A DNA stretch of 64,000 bases from Bos javanicus (lineage: Eukaryota; Chordata; Mammalia; Artiodactyla; Bovidae), in assembly GCF_032452875.1 (NCBI RefSeq), contig NC_083870.1:2728001-2792000 (forward strand). Direction: 5' to 3'. The position numbers were made by a program, and so were the translations under genes. A model generated the notes under the pieces. That model ran no database searches and was not told the origin of the DNA. It saw nothing but the letters and a program-made list of their open reading frames with translations. Of this stretch, positions 23,826 through 35,539 are shown in pieces. Position 1 is the stretch's first letter. The number at the start of each line of letters is the position of its first letter.

Positions 23826-24287
23826 TCTGTCTTAGACAAAGTGGTTTCAAAACAACATGGAAAAACACACAGGTAGCAGTATTCCAACTCTTTTCCTTCA
23901 ATTGTTTGATGCTTTTAGAATATGCAGGGAAATAGAGTGTCTTATTCGGTAACTAGAGTCAAACCCACAGAGATTTCCATGTCTCCAAACCTCTTGTGGT
24001 GGGGCACTTGCCCCATTAGTCATCTGTCTGACTATAATGTAACTGTGTGTTGACTTATCTCTTTGTTGCACTAGAGACCATGAGGGCAGAGACTGTCTCT
24101 GCACCTTACATGTTGTTGCCCCAGTGGGCACATCGTACAGATTTGTTGGCCCATGGCGGGTGAGCCATTTATGCGCATTTTGCCTGCTCACTGACCCAGC
24201 CTTCAGTATCAAGGGAGCATCGCAAACACATAAAGGTGTCCACTTTTTGGACACTTAGTGCTCCTCTAATTGAGCTACTTTCACTTA
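23826..24287. other. Unassigned DNA
   Basis: 24020-24150 resembles the 3' part of an L2 (gaccatgagggcagagactgtctctgcacc) on the plus strand. The remainder is not recognised. Confidence 0.45.
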
Positions 24288-24505
24288 CAGAGGCAGCCTG
24301 GGCTTTAGTGTCCGAAGGTCAGAGTGTAGTCACAGCTCTGCTATTGGTTGGTCATAAACTCTGAGCAAGTTGCCTGATTTTTCTAACCATCATTGTCTCT
24401 TCATCTAGAAAACAGACATTAATAGTAAGATCCCAGCCTCATGGGAGTGTTCTGAGAGTGTATAAGATGATGGGAATAGGAAGATTTTGTAAATTTCAGA
24501 GCACT
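24288..24505 (+). mobile_element. MIR SINE
   Basis: Plus-strand MIR: 'cacagctctgctattggttggtcataaactctgagcaagttgcctg', then 'ttgtctcttcatctagaaaacagacattaatag', and an end near 'tttcagagcac'. Confidence 0.78.
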
Positions 24506-25640
24506 GCCCCTCCTCTCTTGCTATAAACCAGTGGTCAAGACTGATACAAACCATGGAGGAAAAAAAAAATTTTTTTTTAAGTCTTCTTTGTAGTTTTCTT
24601 ATCAAGCGTTTTCTTAGAAATGCCCACTGTTTCCTTATATTCAGCAGCTTTGCCCACTATTTGCAATAAGGGAAACTGAGGCACATCATATGACTTCGCA
24701 TTGGCAAAATAGAAAAGGACGGAGGCCTTCTGCAGGTCAGTTTCCTCATCCCACCCTAGAGCAGAGATGAGGGTGCCTCTTTCCTCTGGCTCAGATTCAT
24801 TAGTTGCCCTAACGATCATTTTCTGAAGGCCCAGTGCTCTGTAATGCTGCTGTCTGACTTCCCAGATTTATAATCAGTCTCTAGCCCCTAACAATGTCTG
24901 GATTCTAATTTGCATATTCACTTTCACTGTCCAATCCAGATCCCCCAGGCTGCAGTCTGGCTGGGGCTGGTTCTGTCACCTAATTGTGGTTGCTGCTCTT
25001 GCCTCCTCTCTCCAGGATGGGGGCAACTCTTAGGAGTCGTATGTTGGCAGTTGATTGTGAGGTGGATGAAAGAATAAATAAGGAATCTGCACATTTGAAG
25101 GCTTGGTGGGGAGGGGGATGCGATGGGTAGATAGCAGTTCTGCTCCTGGAATAGAAAGGCTATCTCCTAGCTAAGAAGAGTCCAGCCCTGCTGGGTGGTG
25201 TCAGAAACACCTGTGCTCTGCAGCTCTCTTTCCTGGTCATTTAAAGCAGTCCTCCAAAAAGGTTTGGAGAAATCTCCCTCCACCCTGCCCCACATCCTGT
25301 ATGGCCATCATTACATCCTGCCTTTGAAGGTCCCCTGCTGATGGTGGTAGTGAGGCTGCCACCCTGGCTCTGCATCATAGTAGAGTTCAGCCTCTAACCT
25401 TCATCCCCAAAGTAGGACAGCCCAACTTGGACTTGCCTAATAAAGCAATGGCAGCAGGCTGTTCAGCTCTTTGGCCGAAAGAACGTATTTCTGGGGCAAC
25501 ACAAGCCTGGCTGATGGTGTCCACAGGAAGAGTAGCCCGTGGGATTTGCTAGTATGGTTAAGACCAGCCATGCACCCCCTCTGCCAGCTACACATCTGTA
25601 TGTATCAGGGTTCAACCTGAAACCAGTGGCAAACCCAGAC
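24506..25640. other. Unassigned DNA with an A/T palindrome
   Basis: 24560-24579 is an A-run followed directly by a T-run. The rest contains no repeat or gene I recognise. Confidence 0.4.
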
Positions 25641-25644
25641 CAGG

Positions 25645-25955
25645 CATGTCTTGGTGGTGCTTACTGGTGCTCAAATGCTCCTTCCCTCTCCAAGAAGCCT
25701 ACCCCACCTCCTTGACACTGACTGAGTGGCTCCTCTCTCTCTATTCCTATTAACTCTGCCCCTGTATCACTGTGGCCATTTTGTCTGCTTGGGTTTCTCC
25801 ACTAGACTGTAAGTACCAAGTATATAGAAGTCTAAGTGTCAAGTGTATAGAAGTGTGTCAAGTGTTTTTCCCTCAGCTTTTTGTAGCCTCAAAGCCCAGC
25901 ACAGTTCATAGCACACACTGATTTGTCAACAATGCTCGTTGAAGAAATAAAAAAA
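25645..25955 (+). mobile_element. L2 LINE 3' end
   Basis: Plus-strand L2: 'ctccaagaagcctacccc', 'ctccactagactgtaagtaccaag', 'cccagcacagttcatagcacacactg' and a final 'gaagaaataaa'. A small internal duplication (caagtgtatagaagtg type) lies at 25815-25865. Confidence 0.75.
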
Positions 25956-26106
25956 TCTGACTAAATAGGGAGCCATAGTCGTTAGTTTCCTTTTAGAGAC
26001 ACCTGTTTATGCTACTCCCAGGGATAGCATCAAAAAGTTGGGAAATGCATTGGGACTTGTTTTACCTACGAAGTTTCTGCATCATAGAGCTTATCAGTTG
26101 TGTCTG

Positions 26107-26346
26107 ATGTTGGCCTGCATGCCAAATCTCTTCAGTCGTGTCTGATTCTTTGCGTCCCTATGGACTGTAGCCTGCCAAGCTCCTCTGTCTATGGGATTCT
26201 CCAGGCAAGAATACTGGAGTGATTGCCATGCCCTCCTCCAGCGGATCTTCCTGACCCAGGGATTGAACCTGGATCTCCTGCATCTCCTGCATTGGCAGGT
26301 GGGTTCTTTACCACTAGTGCCACCTGGGAAGCCCTTATGTTGGCCT
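26107..26346 (-). mobile_element. Bov-tA SINE with target-site duplication
   Basis: Near full-length minus-strand copy (26117-26336) ending in the reverse complement of the head (gccacctgggaagccc). The flanking repeat atgttggcct is exact (26107-26116 and 26337-26346). Confidence 0.95.
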
Positions 26347-26699
26347 ACCTGCTACTTAATAAAGATTTGAGCCCAGGCCTCTCCTCCTAGCATAGTTGCT
26401 GTGCCTTTATGGGTCTCCAAGTTTGAGTCTAAAGTGAGAACATGGATTAGCTCGGAAAACATCAGTTATCCCCCTTGCTGTCTTGTGATTCTGGAGCATG
26501 TTCAGAGAACACCCCAAGATGGGAAAAGGTCTGGATAAACTTCAGATAATATTTAAGGGATTGTCAGTATTTAGGGATGGAGGAAAAAGACTCAGGGATA
26601 TACCAGTTGTTTTGAATTATATGAGGTGCTATAATATATAAGATAAAAAGAATCAGACTCTCTCAAAAAGCCCTAAGGGCTAGAAAGAAGACCAATTGT

Positions 26700-27065
26700 T
26701 GTTCAGCAAATAATTATTAAGCATCTTCCATATGCAGGCGCTATTCTAAGCAATGTTGTTTAGTCGCTAAGTCATGTCCTACTCTTTTGAGACCCCATGG
26801 ACTATAGCCCACCAAGGTCCTCTATCTGTGGGATTCCCCAGGCAAGCATACTGGAGTGGGTTGCCATTTCCTTCCCCAGGTGATCTTCCTGACACAGAGA
26901 TTGAACATGCATCTCCCACGTTGCAGGAGGATTCTTTACTGCTGAGCCTCCAAGGAAGCCCTATTCTAGGCAATAGGGATGCAGTAATGAAAAAAAGAGA
27001 CAAAAATCCTTACCTTCGTAGAGTTTGCATCTAGTGAGCAGTGACAACCCAAAAATAAAATAAAT
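26700..27065 (-). mobile_element. L2 LINE 3' end split by a Bov-tA
   Basis: Minus-strand L2: 'attaagcatcttccatatgcaggcgctattctaagcaat', then after the SINE 'agggatgcagtaatg' and 'gacaaaaatccttaccttcgtagagtttgcatctagtg'. Confidence 0.78.
26741..26974 (-). mobile_element. Bov-tA SINE inside L2
   Basis: Minus-strand copy (26755-26960). The 14-bp flank ctattctaagcaat (26741-26754) recurs at 26961-26974 with one transition. Confidence 0.94.
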
Positions 27066-27147
27066 GTATTGGGTGGAATTTCTTGGACTCCCAAAATGGG
27101 CTGCCTGGGAGCTAGTGTTTGCTGTGTTCAGGGATACTTTTCTAAAT

Positions 27148-27470
27148 GAGTCACAAAGGACTCATATATCTGTACTCATAGAGCTGGAACTGAGTTCAGT
27201 TGCTCAGTCGTGTCCAGCTCTTTGCAACCCCATGGACTGCAGCACGGGGGAACTAGGTGTTGGGACCAGAATATCTGACATAATGAAAACGCACTGGACT
27301 AGTTGTCAGGAGTCCTAGCTTCAGATTTCACTTCTGCTACAGTCCAGCTGTGTGACTTCAAATACATTAATTTTAATATTTATGATTTGTTTCCAGTGGC
27401 TGGTTAGACTAGAGCTTCTTAATGCCTTTTAGCTCTGCAATGTTATGAATCTAAGGCTAGTTAAGATGAG
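27148..27470 (+). repeat. Local duplication copy 1, containing MIR3 and a SINE tail
   Basis: This segment resembles 28390-28602 both in its MIR3 part (gcactggactagttgtcaggagtc) and in about 100 bp upstream of it (gagtcacaaaggact, tagagctggaactgag). It carries an extra 54-bp BovB/Bov-A tail that copy 2 lacks. The end (27400-27470) reads as a MIR3 3' end. Confidence 0.65.
27186..27257 (-). mobile_element. Short BovB/Bov-A 3' tail with target-site duplication
   Basis: Only 54 bp of tail sequence (27195-27248, gttgctcagtcgtgtccagc, ccccatggactgcagcac) lie between ggaactgag (27186-27194) and ggaactagg (27249-27257). The uninterrupted version of the site is seen at about 28430-28441. Confidence 0.85.
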
Positions 27471-28240
27471 TGATCTGGCTGTATTCTAACACCTCTAGGC
27501 TTAATCATGGCCTCTACTCTGGTGACTTTCATTCTAGGAGAAAAGGTAGATGCTGTGGCTGTTTTTATGAAAGGCATGCAAGCTCAATACTTCACAAACA
27601 TGCATGGCAAGGGGTGGGTGCTTTTTCTTGATATCACTGTGATACTGAGGCTGAAGAAGGAGGACTTCAGAAGCTATGCAAGTCGGTTGAAGAACCAATA
27701 AGAGTGAGTCAGAAGGAGGAGGAATTAGCAAGCCTGAGAGATGGAGCCTTTGATGAGCAGAATGAGGTGGGAGCAGAAGTAAGAGACAGACAGAAAACCC
27801 CTGAATGCAAAGCCAGAAATCCCAGCTCACTCTCCTGTAAGCCCTAATACTGACAAGTGGGGAGGCTACCTGCAGTCCAGAATTCCAGTCACACAACTCA
27901 TGTTCATTGACTAGGTCTGGGACATGTACTCTGGAAAGTAGGCTAGAAGGATGAGTGGGATATAAGAGGACAAAGCTTCTACCTCCAGTCCCATGCTCTC
28001 CTCTGCAACATACACAGACCGACTGCCTCCCAGGGGACTGAGGACTGCTTCTCTGTTAGTCTTGCTCTCTCCCATCCTGAGTGTTCCTGAGCTGAGCCCA
28101 TTTGGCTATAGAGAGAAAGCCTGCAGAGCACCTGCAGGTGTGGAGCAGATGCAGCTGAAGGGAATCTAGGGCTCCAGACTCCTCACTTCCAATAATACTG
28201 CTTTGCATTTTTAGGGCTGCTTTTGCCTTTCAGTGTTTTC
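27471..28240. other. Unassigned DNA
   Basis: Short open frames on both strands, no domain, no repeat recognised. Confidence 0.4.
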
Positions 28241-28244
28241 ATGT

Positions 28245-28345
28245 CTATTGATAGCATCGTGGTGCAGTAGCAAGAATGTGGGCCTGGAAGCTTCAAGTTC
28301 TGAAATTCTGGCATTTCATTTGGTTTTGAGTAATTCTGAGACTGA
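28245..28345 (+). mobile_element. MIR SINE fragment
   Basis: Plus-strand MIR 5' region: 'agcatcgtggtgcagtagcaagaatgtgggcctggaag'. Confidence 0.65.
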
Positions 28346-28389
28346 TAAAACAGGGTTTTATCTCCTCTAATCTGCAAGTGAGGAAACAA

Positions 28390-28602
28390 GAGTCACAGGG
28401 GACTGTATTTGTATCTGTTTTTGTAGAGCTAGAACTAAGTATTGGGGCCAGGATATTATTATGAAATAGTGAAAGTGTACTGGACTAGTAGTCAAGAGTC
28501 CTGGCTTCAGATTTCACCTCCCTTCCGTCCATCTGTGTGGCTTTGAATATATTAATTTTCTAATAGACTTTATTATCTATAATACAAATAGGTAGACTAG
28601 AA
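28390..28602 (+). repeat. Local duplication copy 2, containing MIR3
   Basis: Partner of 27148-27470. It shares gagtcacag, tagagctagaacta, the block around 'tactggactagtagtcaagagtcctggcttcagatttcac' and 'attaatttt'. It has no SINE tail, so it preserves the empty insertion site. Confidence 0.65.
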
Positions 28603-29009
28603 AAAGAAATATGACAATAGATAACATCCTTGGTTCTGTTCGCCCTTTCCAGACCTGTGGCAGACATGGCTAATCGGTCACAGCACACTTCTCCCCTCGG
28701 CAGCCCCAGAGTTCTCAGTGCCACGCTCCCAGGGGGTCGGCAGCCACCACTGAGAATCAGAGTTCACACATAGAAGGAAACTGCTTGTCATCCCCCAGCT
28801 ATTTCGCCAAGTTCTTTTCTAGCCTAACATTCTGGGGCGTAGAAACCTGGCCTCCTCCCTTCCAACTCATGCTGTTTCTACTAAGTCAGCCTGGGACATT
28901 CCTTTTCTACAGACATTTAGAAGAAGTTATGGAATGAGATGATCTGTGTTCAGGCGCTTTCTCTCTCCTTTAGAGTTGTAGTGTTCTTGAGTTTAATCTG
29001 AGGGTCAAT

Positions 29010-29160
29010 AGCACCATGGTAGTTACGAGAAGTGAGGGGATGAGGTGAGCAAGCACTTTACTAAACTATAGAATGCAGTACATGTACGGACACTTAACAG
29101 ACACTCGGTGAGCACCTGTTGTATGCCAGGCACTGAACTGACACGTGGGGTAGAGCCTTA
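29010..29160. mobile_element. MIR/L2 fragments
   Basis: 29110-29145 (gagcacctgttgtatgccaggcactgaactg) is a minus-strand L2 or MIR end. The bases before it are weakly MIR-like. Confidence 0.5.
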
Positions 29161-31567
29161 TTTGTACTGGGCCAGGCCAGGACCTAGAGCACCCCACCAG
29201 GCAACTAGATCTTCTTCCTGCCCAAGGGCAGAGAGCCTAGCCTCTCTGGAGCAGATTCATTCCCAGCTATGGGCAGCGTGGCCTGGGACCTTAGGCAGGA
29301 GGTAGATTTGTCCACCCCATACTTACCATGTGCTCATTGTTTTTTTCTTTTGGCACATCTTTCTGTTACCCCCTTTACTCACTTATCTGCTCTTTGGCTC
29401 TCTTATTTTTGGTTATTACTTAATAAATTTCTGCTGCCATAAAGAAAGTGAGAAGTAAGGAGTCACAGTTTGGAGTAACACTGGCAATGAGAGCTGTCAG
29501 CACTGGCAGCAGCAATCAGGGCAGAAGGATGAGGCATCTGGATATGGCTGTCTTGGTACCCACATCACTGATCTGCTCTGGGGGGCCAGCACACAGCTAT
29601 AAGTCTGCTTCCCCAACCTTACACCCTGTCCCTGAAGGCTCAGGCTTTCCATTACCCAGGCTCTGGGAAGATTAACGTGTCATCTTTAAAGCACTTGGCA
29701 CTTCTTGGAATAAGCCATGCTGTGAATTCAGACATTGGTATAGATTGAACTCATTAAATCTCTGACACCCTCCATGCATTAGAATTCTTAGAGCCTTGTT
29801 CTGTTACATCTCCCGTGTCCTTTGCTAGTTCCCAGCTGGTCTCATAGACAAGCAAATTACTAGCAGGGTTTGGTTAAGGCATTGTACTTAGCCCATCTTG
29901 AAATACTGGTGATTGACAAGTCCCCCTCAAAGGGGCTATTTGAAAAGATTTAGTGTTGAGGCTTGCTATGTTTATACATTCCTTCTGCTCCATCTTACAA
30001 ATGCATGAACCCCTGGGGATTTCCTGGGTCTTGGGAGACTAGATCTCTTCTTAATACATAGAAAACCGGCTTTTGGAAAGTGGGTTTGGTCTGTACTGAT
30101 TCTAAAATACCTCAGATTATTAACCTTTGCACTATCTCCGTGGAATGCATACAGATTGTAAATCTATTTAGAGGAGAGAGAAGCACATTTGGGCACCAGC
30201 CTCCACTCTCCTCTGGACAGACGCCATGGTGCTGAACTAGAAGCACTCTGTGCCTGTGTCGGTTGGGGCTGCTAACGCAGAACCCTGCACCTTAGTGGAA
30301 ACTGCTCCATCTGGAATTCTCTCTGGCCCGGTTTTCTCTCCATCCCTTTCCTGCCCTGACCACAAAAGGAGACTCAGAGGGTGCCATCTAGCTGTTCTTT
30401 CTTTGAGTCTGGGAAAATGTCTTCACCCAACATGTCTCATGCTATGGGCTGAATAGAAAACAACGGAAGCTTTTTCCTTATTGTTAGCGAAACAGAGGCG
30501 GGGGTGGGGGTGGCAATGCATACTTTCATTAAATCGTGATCTGGAAGGATTCAGGTGATGAAATCTGAATCTTCATCAAAATGGTGTTTCCTACTATCCC
30601 ATCTCCCAGCTTTAGCTATGGGAGTCAGTTAACCATTCCCAACATACCTTTGTTCAGAAAGGAGTTATTGTTGGTTTTGGACTTTGAAAACAAAAGAATG
30701 CATTTTCACGATGTCATTGCTATAAGACTCTAGTTACAGATTATATATCCCTGCCCCTCAGACTCCCTATTTTCATTTTTCTTCTGGGGAAGCCACAAAC
30801 CATGCCCACACAGGCATGAAAAGAAAATTCCTACTGAAGTAGATTCTACCTGGAAGACATCTGGAGAAGATCAAGTCCTGTAGGTGGACTGAACTCTTTC
30901 AGGAAACTTGTAGGAACCTCAAAATTGGCCTAATTAACGCTTTTGCGTAGTAAATATACCTGTTTTCATTGTAGACTTAATTAGCTGCTTTAAAAATAAT
31001 TCTTCAGTTGAAAGATGTTAATGGCTTCTCGTCCTGACCTGCTGAGCACAGCTAGAGAACTTGATAGTTTTAGGCCAATAAAAGGAAGTAGTACTTTACA
31101 CTGTAGGTAGTAAATGTGTGAAAACCGTTGCTCCTAGAAACAGTATGGACTGAAATTATAAATAGATTCCAGGAATGAACTTTTAGAGTCATAGATGACA
31201 AATATAAATTGAGCTAAGGAACCCAATAAGTTAGGCAACATTTTCCAAATGCGTAAGTTAACATTAAAGATGAGTCTCCCATATTTTCCCTCGACCCTTG
31301 GTGACACCACCATCAGGGGCTCGGGATAGGGTGGAGTGAATGTTGGTCTGACTCACTGAGGTATTTTAAATTCTCATACTCCATTCCTTTTAAGCCATTT
31401 TAACCAATTGAACCTCTTGTTTTTTCTTTCCTTTTCATTCTTTTCTTTCTTTCTGCTGTTGATGATTATGATGTTCTGATCGTTTCAACAGCCACTTTTT
31501 CAGAATTCTCTGAAATGGTCTGAAAAACCTACAGGGGATTAGTGGAGAAAACATAAAAATTCTAAGT
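29161..31567. other. Repeat-poor AT-rich DNA, no gene assigned
   Basis: About 2.4 kb with no repeat I can name. Two TAATTA motifs occur close together (30931-30936 and 30979-30984), and a pyrimidine-rich tract lies at 31418-31456. Such stretches can hold conserved enhancers, but conservation cannot be judged from one sequence. Confidence 0.35.
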
Positions 31568-31569
31568 AG

Positions 31570-31785
31570 GAATAAAGAAAAAAATCTTACAGGGTACTAC
31601 AGTCCAACCGTAAGACAGGGCCGTTGAGCTCCAGCCCTGCCTCTGCCACTAACTAGGTGCGTGACCCTGGAGTGTCACTGCATTTGTCCTGCCTGGTTTT
31701 CTTCTCAAAGAAAGGGAGTCCAATCAAATGCCCTCTGAGGTCCCATTCGTGGTGAAATTCTCTGAATCTATAAATAAGTATGTTA
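31570..31785 (+). mobile_element. MIR3 SINE
   Basis: Plus strand: 'gagctccagccctgcctctgccactaactaggtgcgtgaccctgg', then the MIR3-type end 'tccaatcaaatgccctctgaggtcccattcg' and 'ctctgaatctat'. Confidence 0.78.
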
Positions 31786-31969
31786 TGCACATTCATTCAA
31801 GTAATTCATAGAGTAAAGAATAGTGGGGTGGAAGAGCTGTTTTGTCTTGTTTTACAATAGGGATAAAGTAGAGAATTTCCCCCTTCTGATAGGAAATGGA
31901 CATTATAAGGGTGGTGCAAGGAAGCTGGTGTCAGCACCAGGAAGCTCATAACTTCCTTTTCTTTGAATT

Positions 31970-32200
31970 TGGTAGATGATGTGAGACAGAGAGAGGGGTG
32001 AGACAGTGTGTGTAAGAGTGAGGCAAAATCTGAATTCAGATGTGGCCCAGTCACCAGCAGAGTCCAGTCTTTCGATGGTAAAATGGAAATAATAATGGAA
32101 CTTGTGGCATTGTAATGAGGCTGAAATGAAATTAGTGGCATAAAGTGTTCTGTCCAGTTTCTGGTATAGAGTCAGTACTGAGTAAATCATAATGTTTAGA
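31970..32200 (+). mobile_element. MIR SINE
   Basis: Plus-strand 3' half: 'gatggtaaaatggaaataataatgg', 'tgtaatgaggctgaaatgaaattagtggc', 'gtgttctgtccagtttctggtatagagtcagtactgagtaaat'. Confidence 0.7.
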
Positions 32201-33470
32201 GAAAAGAGAGAGGTGTTCCAAAACAGAACAGTTATAATGGCAAGCTCCTCGTTAGTAGCCTTCAAGGAAGGAGAAGCTGGTGCTGCTGAAGGAAGCAGCC
32301 TGGGAAAAGTTGCGGCCTGCAGTCCACAGCTGTACAAAGTCTTCTGCAATTAATTAGGCATGAAATTAGCAGCGGAAAACATTCCTAACCAGTAAAAGTC
32401 AGATTCAGTGTTCCACATTATATCCATGTTTTCTTTTCTTTAAAATTGCTCAGCTTTGCATATAATATTGTTCAAACGTTGTACATGTTTTAACAAATCA
32501 GTGGACATAACAGTTATACACTTGTGGAGTTTGGGGAGAGATCTCCACAGAAGCAGATGTCTTGTTTGGTTCACATCATTGTCCTCTACTGGCAGAGTAT
32601 GTAAATTGCAGGTTCTTTCAAGAAATTGTACCTTAGGAAAGATAAACCTAAAGTTATTATACAAGAACAACAATCATCTTTTCCTGAGATGTAGCCTGCT
32701 CTTCAAAAAGAAACAAAGAGGGCCTTATTAGGAGTTTCAGGCACTGCCTTCAGCTCCTGGATTGAGACATTCAGCTCTGCAAAGCTCAGCCCTTGTTCAC
32801 CATAAAAAATGCCAAGAGAACACTGGGGTCTGGACTCTAGCAGAAATGCTGTTCCCAAAGATGAGAAGGAAGCCACTTTGTCCTTCTTAGATTCAGCAAT
32901 ACCCCTTTCCTGCCAAGATCCTGCCAATTTAATAAACAACCCATCGCTTCCCACATTATTGGAAGCACAGTGGCCCAGCAAATACCCAGTGCTGCTGATG
33001 ACATTGGACTGGCCCAGAGATTGTCCCCATATCCCTGAAGGAGACACATGGGACAATGGACATCCTTACAAACTGCTCTTCCTGCTTTCATCATGCTTCA
33101 TCTTAAGAAGCCAGCAGATATTGTGAAATATTGTTTCATCACACTGATAAGCCAGTGTTATAACTCAGGTCACTGTTTATCTAATAATACTTGGGGGCCA
33201 TTAGCAACAAAACTGACCTTCCTGGTTCACATAGTTGATGAATTATACTATACTTTATAGTTGTTCCTTCACAGCAAACAACTGGAAGTGAGTGGCTTTT
33301 TAACTTGGTGCCTTCATCTTAACATGAGAATCTTTGTCTAGTTGGGCAGAATAATTCAGTGAGAAGAACAACTCTTAGGTGGAGAATTGTGCAATGGAGG
33401 GAGGCAGAGCAGATTCTTCCTCTGCTGAGACTTACAGCAGTACAAGGAGAGGGAGATGACTTGGGAAAGC
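32201..33470. other. Unassigned DNA
   Basis: Open frames of 105-117 codons overlap on opposite strands at 32703-33126. Neither has a recognisable domain. No named repeat. Could be part of an old transposon that I cannot place. Confidence 0.35.
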
Positions 33471-33474
33471 CCTT

Positions 33475-33705
33475 TGTAATGATGGCTGACATTCAGCAGC
33501 CACGTGACCACACTTCCTGTGCCCTGTATGAACATCTCGTTTAATCCTCAGCAGTCACCCTATAAAGGTAAGTAGTAGTATTATCCCAATTTTACAGATG
33601 AGGGAACCACAATGTGAAAATTACATGACTTGCCTAAGGTCACCTGTTAAGCTGCAGTGTCAGATTTTGAATTCAGGAAGTGGCAGTCAACGTCAGTGTA
33701 TCATT
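33475..33705 (-). mobile_element. MIR SINE
   Basis: Minus strand: 'tcgtttaatcctcagcagtcaccctataaaggtaagtagtagtattatcccaattttacagatgaggg', then 'gacttgcctaaggtcacctg'. Confidence 0.85.
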
Positions 33706-35150
33706 CTCTTCATACTGTGAGTGTTGGGGGAGAAGAGAACTGGCACCACCCCTCTCAGTAACAAAGTGAGAACAGAAAAACCACTTTTCAATTGTTTACT
33801 GAGCCACTTAGCCCCAATGTTACATAAAAGTAATAAGATACCACTGAACATATCCACTTTATTACAAGTTTTCCTAATGGTAACCAATACATGCTGACTC
33901 TTCATAGCCTGTGGCACTTACCATAGAGACATCTGCTAACAAATTTAAAAAACTGGAGAAAACTGTACTTAAGCGAGTTTTTACGGCCTTCCTGACTTTC
34001 AGTCTCAAATTGAAGTGGAAGTCTTTCTCAACTGAAATCAACAGCTTTGATCAGAGTGAAAGCAGTGCATATTCGTCACTGTCACTGCAAAATTTAAGAC
34101 CTAGGTCTTCTGAGTTGAGCTGAACGTCTCCTGCTATGTGGGGGCAGGGCTTTTTCAAGTCACATCTCCATCCCAGACCAATCATAAGCTTAGACCCTGC
34201 AATTGGCACATTGTCACATAACCTTGCTTTTTCTTTCATAAAGCACACAGGATTTGGGAGATATCTAATTGGGAACTTCTTCAACATCTCTTGGAGATCA
34301 TCTAGCTTACTCAGAATCCCAGTGATATGGAACTTCATGCAATTGTATACGTTGTCTCTATTCTCTCTCATATTGGGCCCAAATCTGTCAAATTTTATCC
34401 TGTCCATGAATCTCAGTTCTACCCACAAGAGCCCCCAAGATAATTCCTTCTCAGAGATCCACATGGCTGTTGAGGAAGCGGTCATACCCACCAAGCCTCT
34501 GCGCTCCCCATCAGTCTTCCTCAGCCCCTTTCCATCCTATTGCTCTCCTACTGATGGTAGGTTTCAGGACATGGGCCCAAATGCTAAGAAAAAGTGGTAT
34601 CTGTGTCTGTCAAGCCCTCCATGCCAGCATGCTGCCTCTCTTGAATCAAGGAATTCAGTAAGCAAGCCTTGGTGTAGGGTTTCCCAGCATGACATTTTCA
34701 TCACTGGATATTGACTCCCCTTGGGCCTCTTCCCAGACTTCATACAACACTTGGAGCAAGGAAAATTGACCTTGATGCTATTCGATCTCCACAAAGCCAC
34801 TATCTGCTGGAGGGTTCAATTGTCTATTGATGGGAAGGGCCGGTGTTTTCCTCTCTCTGACACCCTTCCAAACATGGCACAGTGGAGTTGGTTCAACCCC
34901 AGAGCAATCTGGCCCTACCTCCTGGGATGGGGGTCCACTGCCCTCTGGCATTGCCTTATACTATCTTGTTCAATTTGGAGGATCTATAGAAGAGCATCCT
35001 GGAGCACGGGTGGGTGGTAGACCAAGTTATCCAACCTGGGCCTACCCGCGTGGTTGTTTTGGCATCAACCAGGCTTAATAATAGCATCTTCGTCAGGTCT
35101 GGTGCCTCTGAGTTCCTGCCATGGTGTCTGCTCTGTAGATGGATGCATAA
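33706..35150. other. Unassigned 1.4 kb block with two antisense-overlapping frames
   Basis: A 147-codon minus-strand frame (34051-34494) and a 192-codon plus-strand frame (34136-34714) cover the same DNA. The minus frame reads like a soluble protein (DDLQEMLKKFPIRYLPNP, then a cysteine-containing segment) but I do not recognise a family. Neither frame has clear splice boundaries. It may be a fragment of an ancient transposon or processed copy, or chance. Confidence 0.35.
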
Positions 35151-35154
35151 TCTA

Positions 35155-35300
35155 AGAGAAAGAATGTAGGGCTGGAAAACAGGGAACCTGGAGTTTAGAC
35201 AGAGGAAAATTACTGTCACTTAAACTGCTGTGTTATTGTGGGGAAATCATCTGTCTTGTCAGTTCTTCATCTGAATTATGGGGTTAATATGCCTGTTTTA
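35155..35300 (+). mobile_element. MIR SINE
   Basis: Plus strand, diverged: 'ggctggaaaacagggaacctggag', 'ttattgtggggaaatcatctg', 'cagttcttcatctgaattatggggttaatatgcc'. Confidence 0.65.
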
Positions 35301-35301
35301 C

Positions 35302-35539
35302 ATTAATCTAGGGTTTGTCAACAATAGCAGTGTTGATATTTTGGCCCAAATAATTCTTTGGTGGGGGCCTGAGTGGAGGACTGTCCTGGGAATCGCAGCA
35401 TGTATAACAGAAGGCCAGGCCTCTGCTCCCCAGGTGCCAGTATCATTTCCACCTTGTGGCAGCCCGAAGTGTCTCTAGACATTGCCAAGTGTCCTCAGGT
35501 GGGAAAAACTTCCCCCTGTTGAGAAGCACTGCATTAACT
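35302..35539 (+). mobile_element. MER5A-like hAT-Charlie DNA transposon
   Basis: Non-autonomous element (about 35310-35531). It shows the internal block 'aataattctttggtggggg', 'gtctctagacattgccaagtgtcc' and a right end 'ttgagaagcactg' that pairs with the left end 'gggtttgtcaac' as a decayed terminal inverted repeat. The 8-bp flanks cattaatc and cattaact fit a hAT target-site duplication. Confidence 0.85.

Noticed and set aside
24560..24579. A-run/T-run palindrome, similar to 21600-21616
   Set aside because: Simple-sequence expansion. No sign of a terminator or regulatory role.
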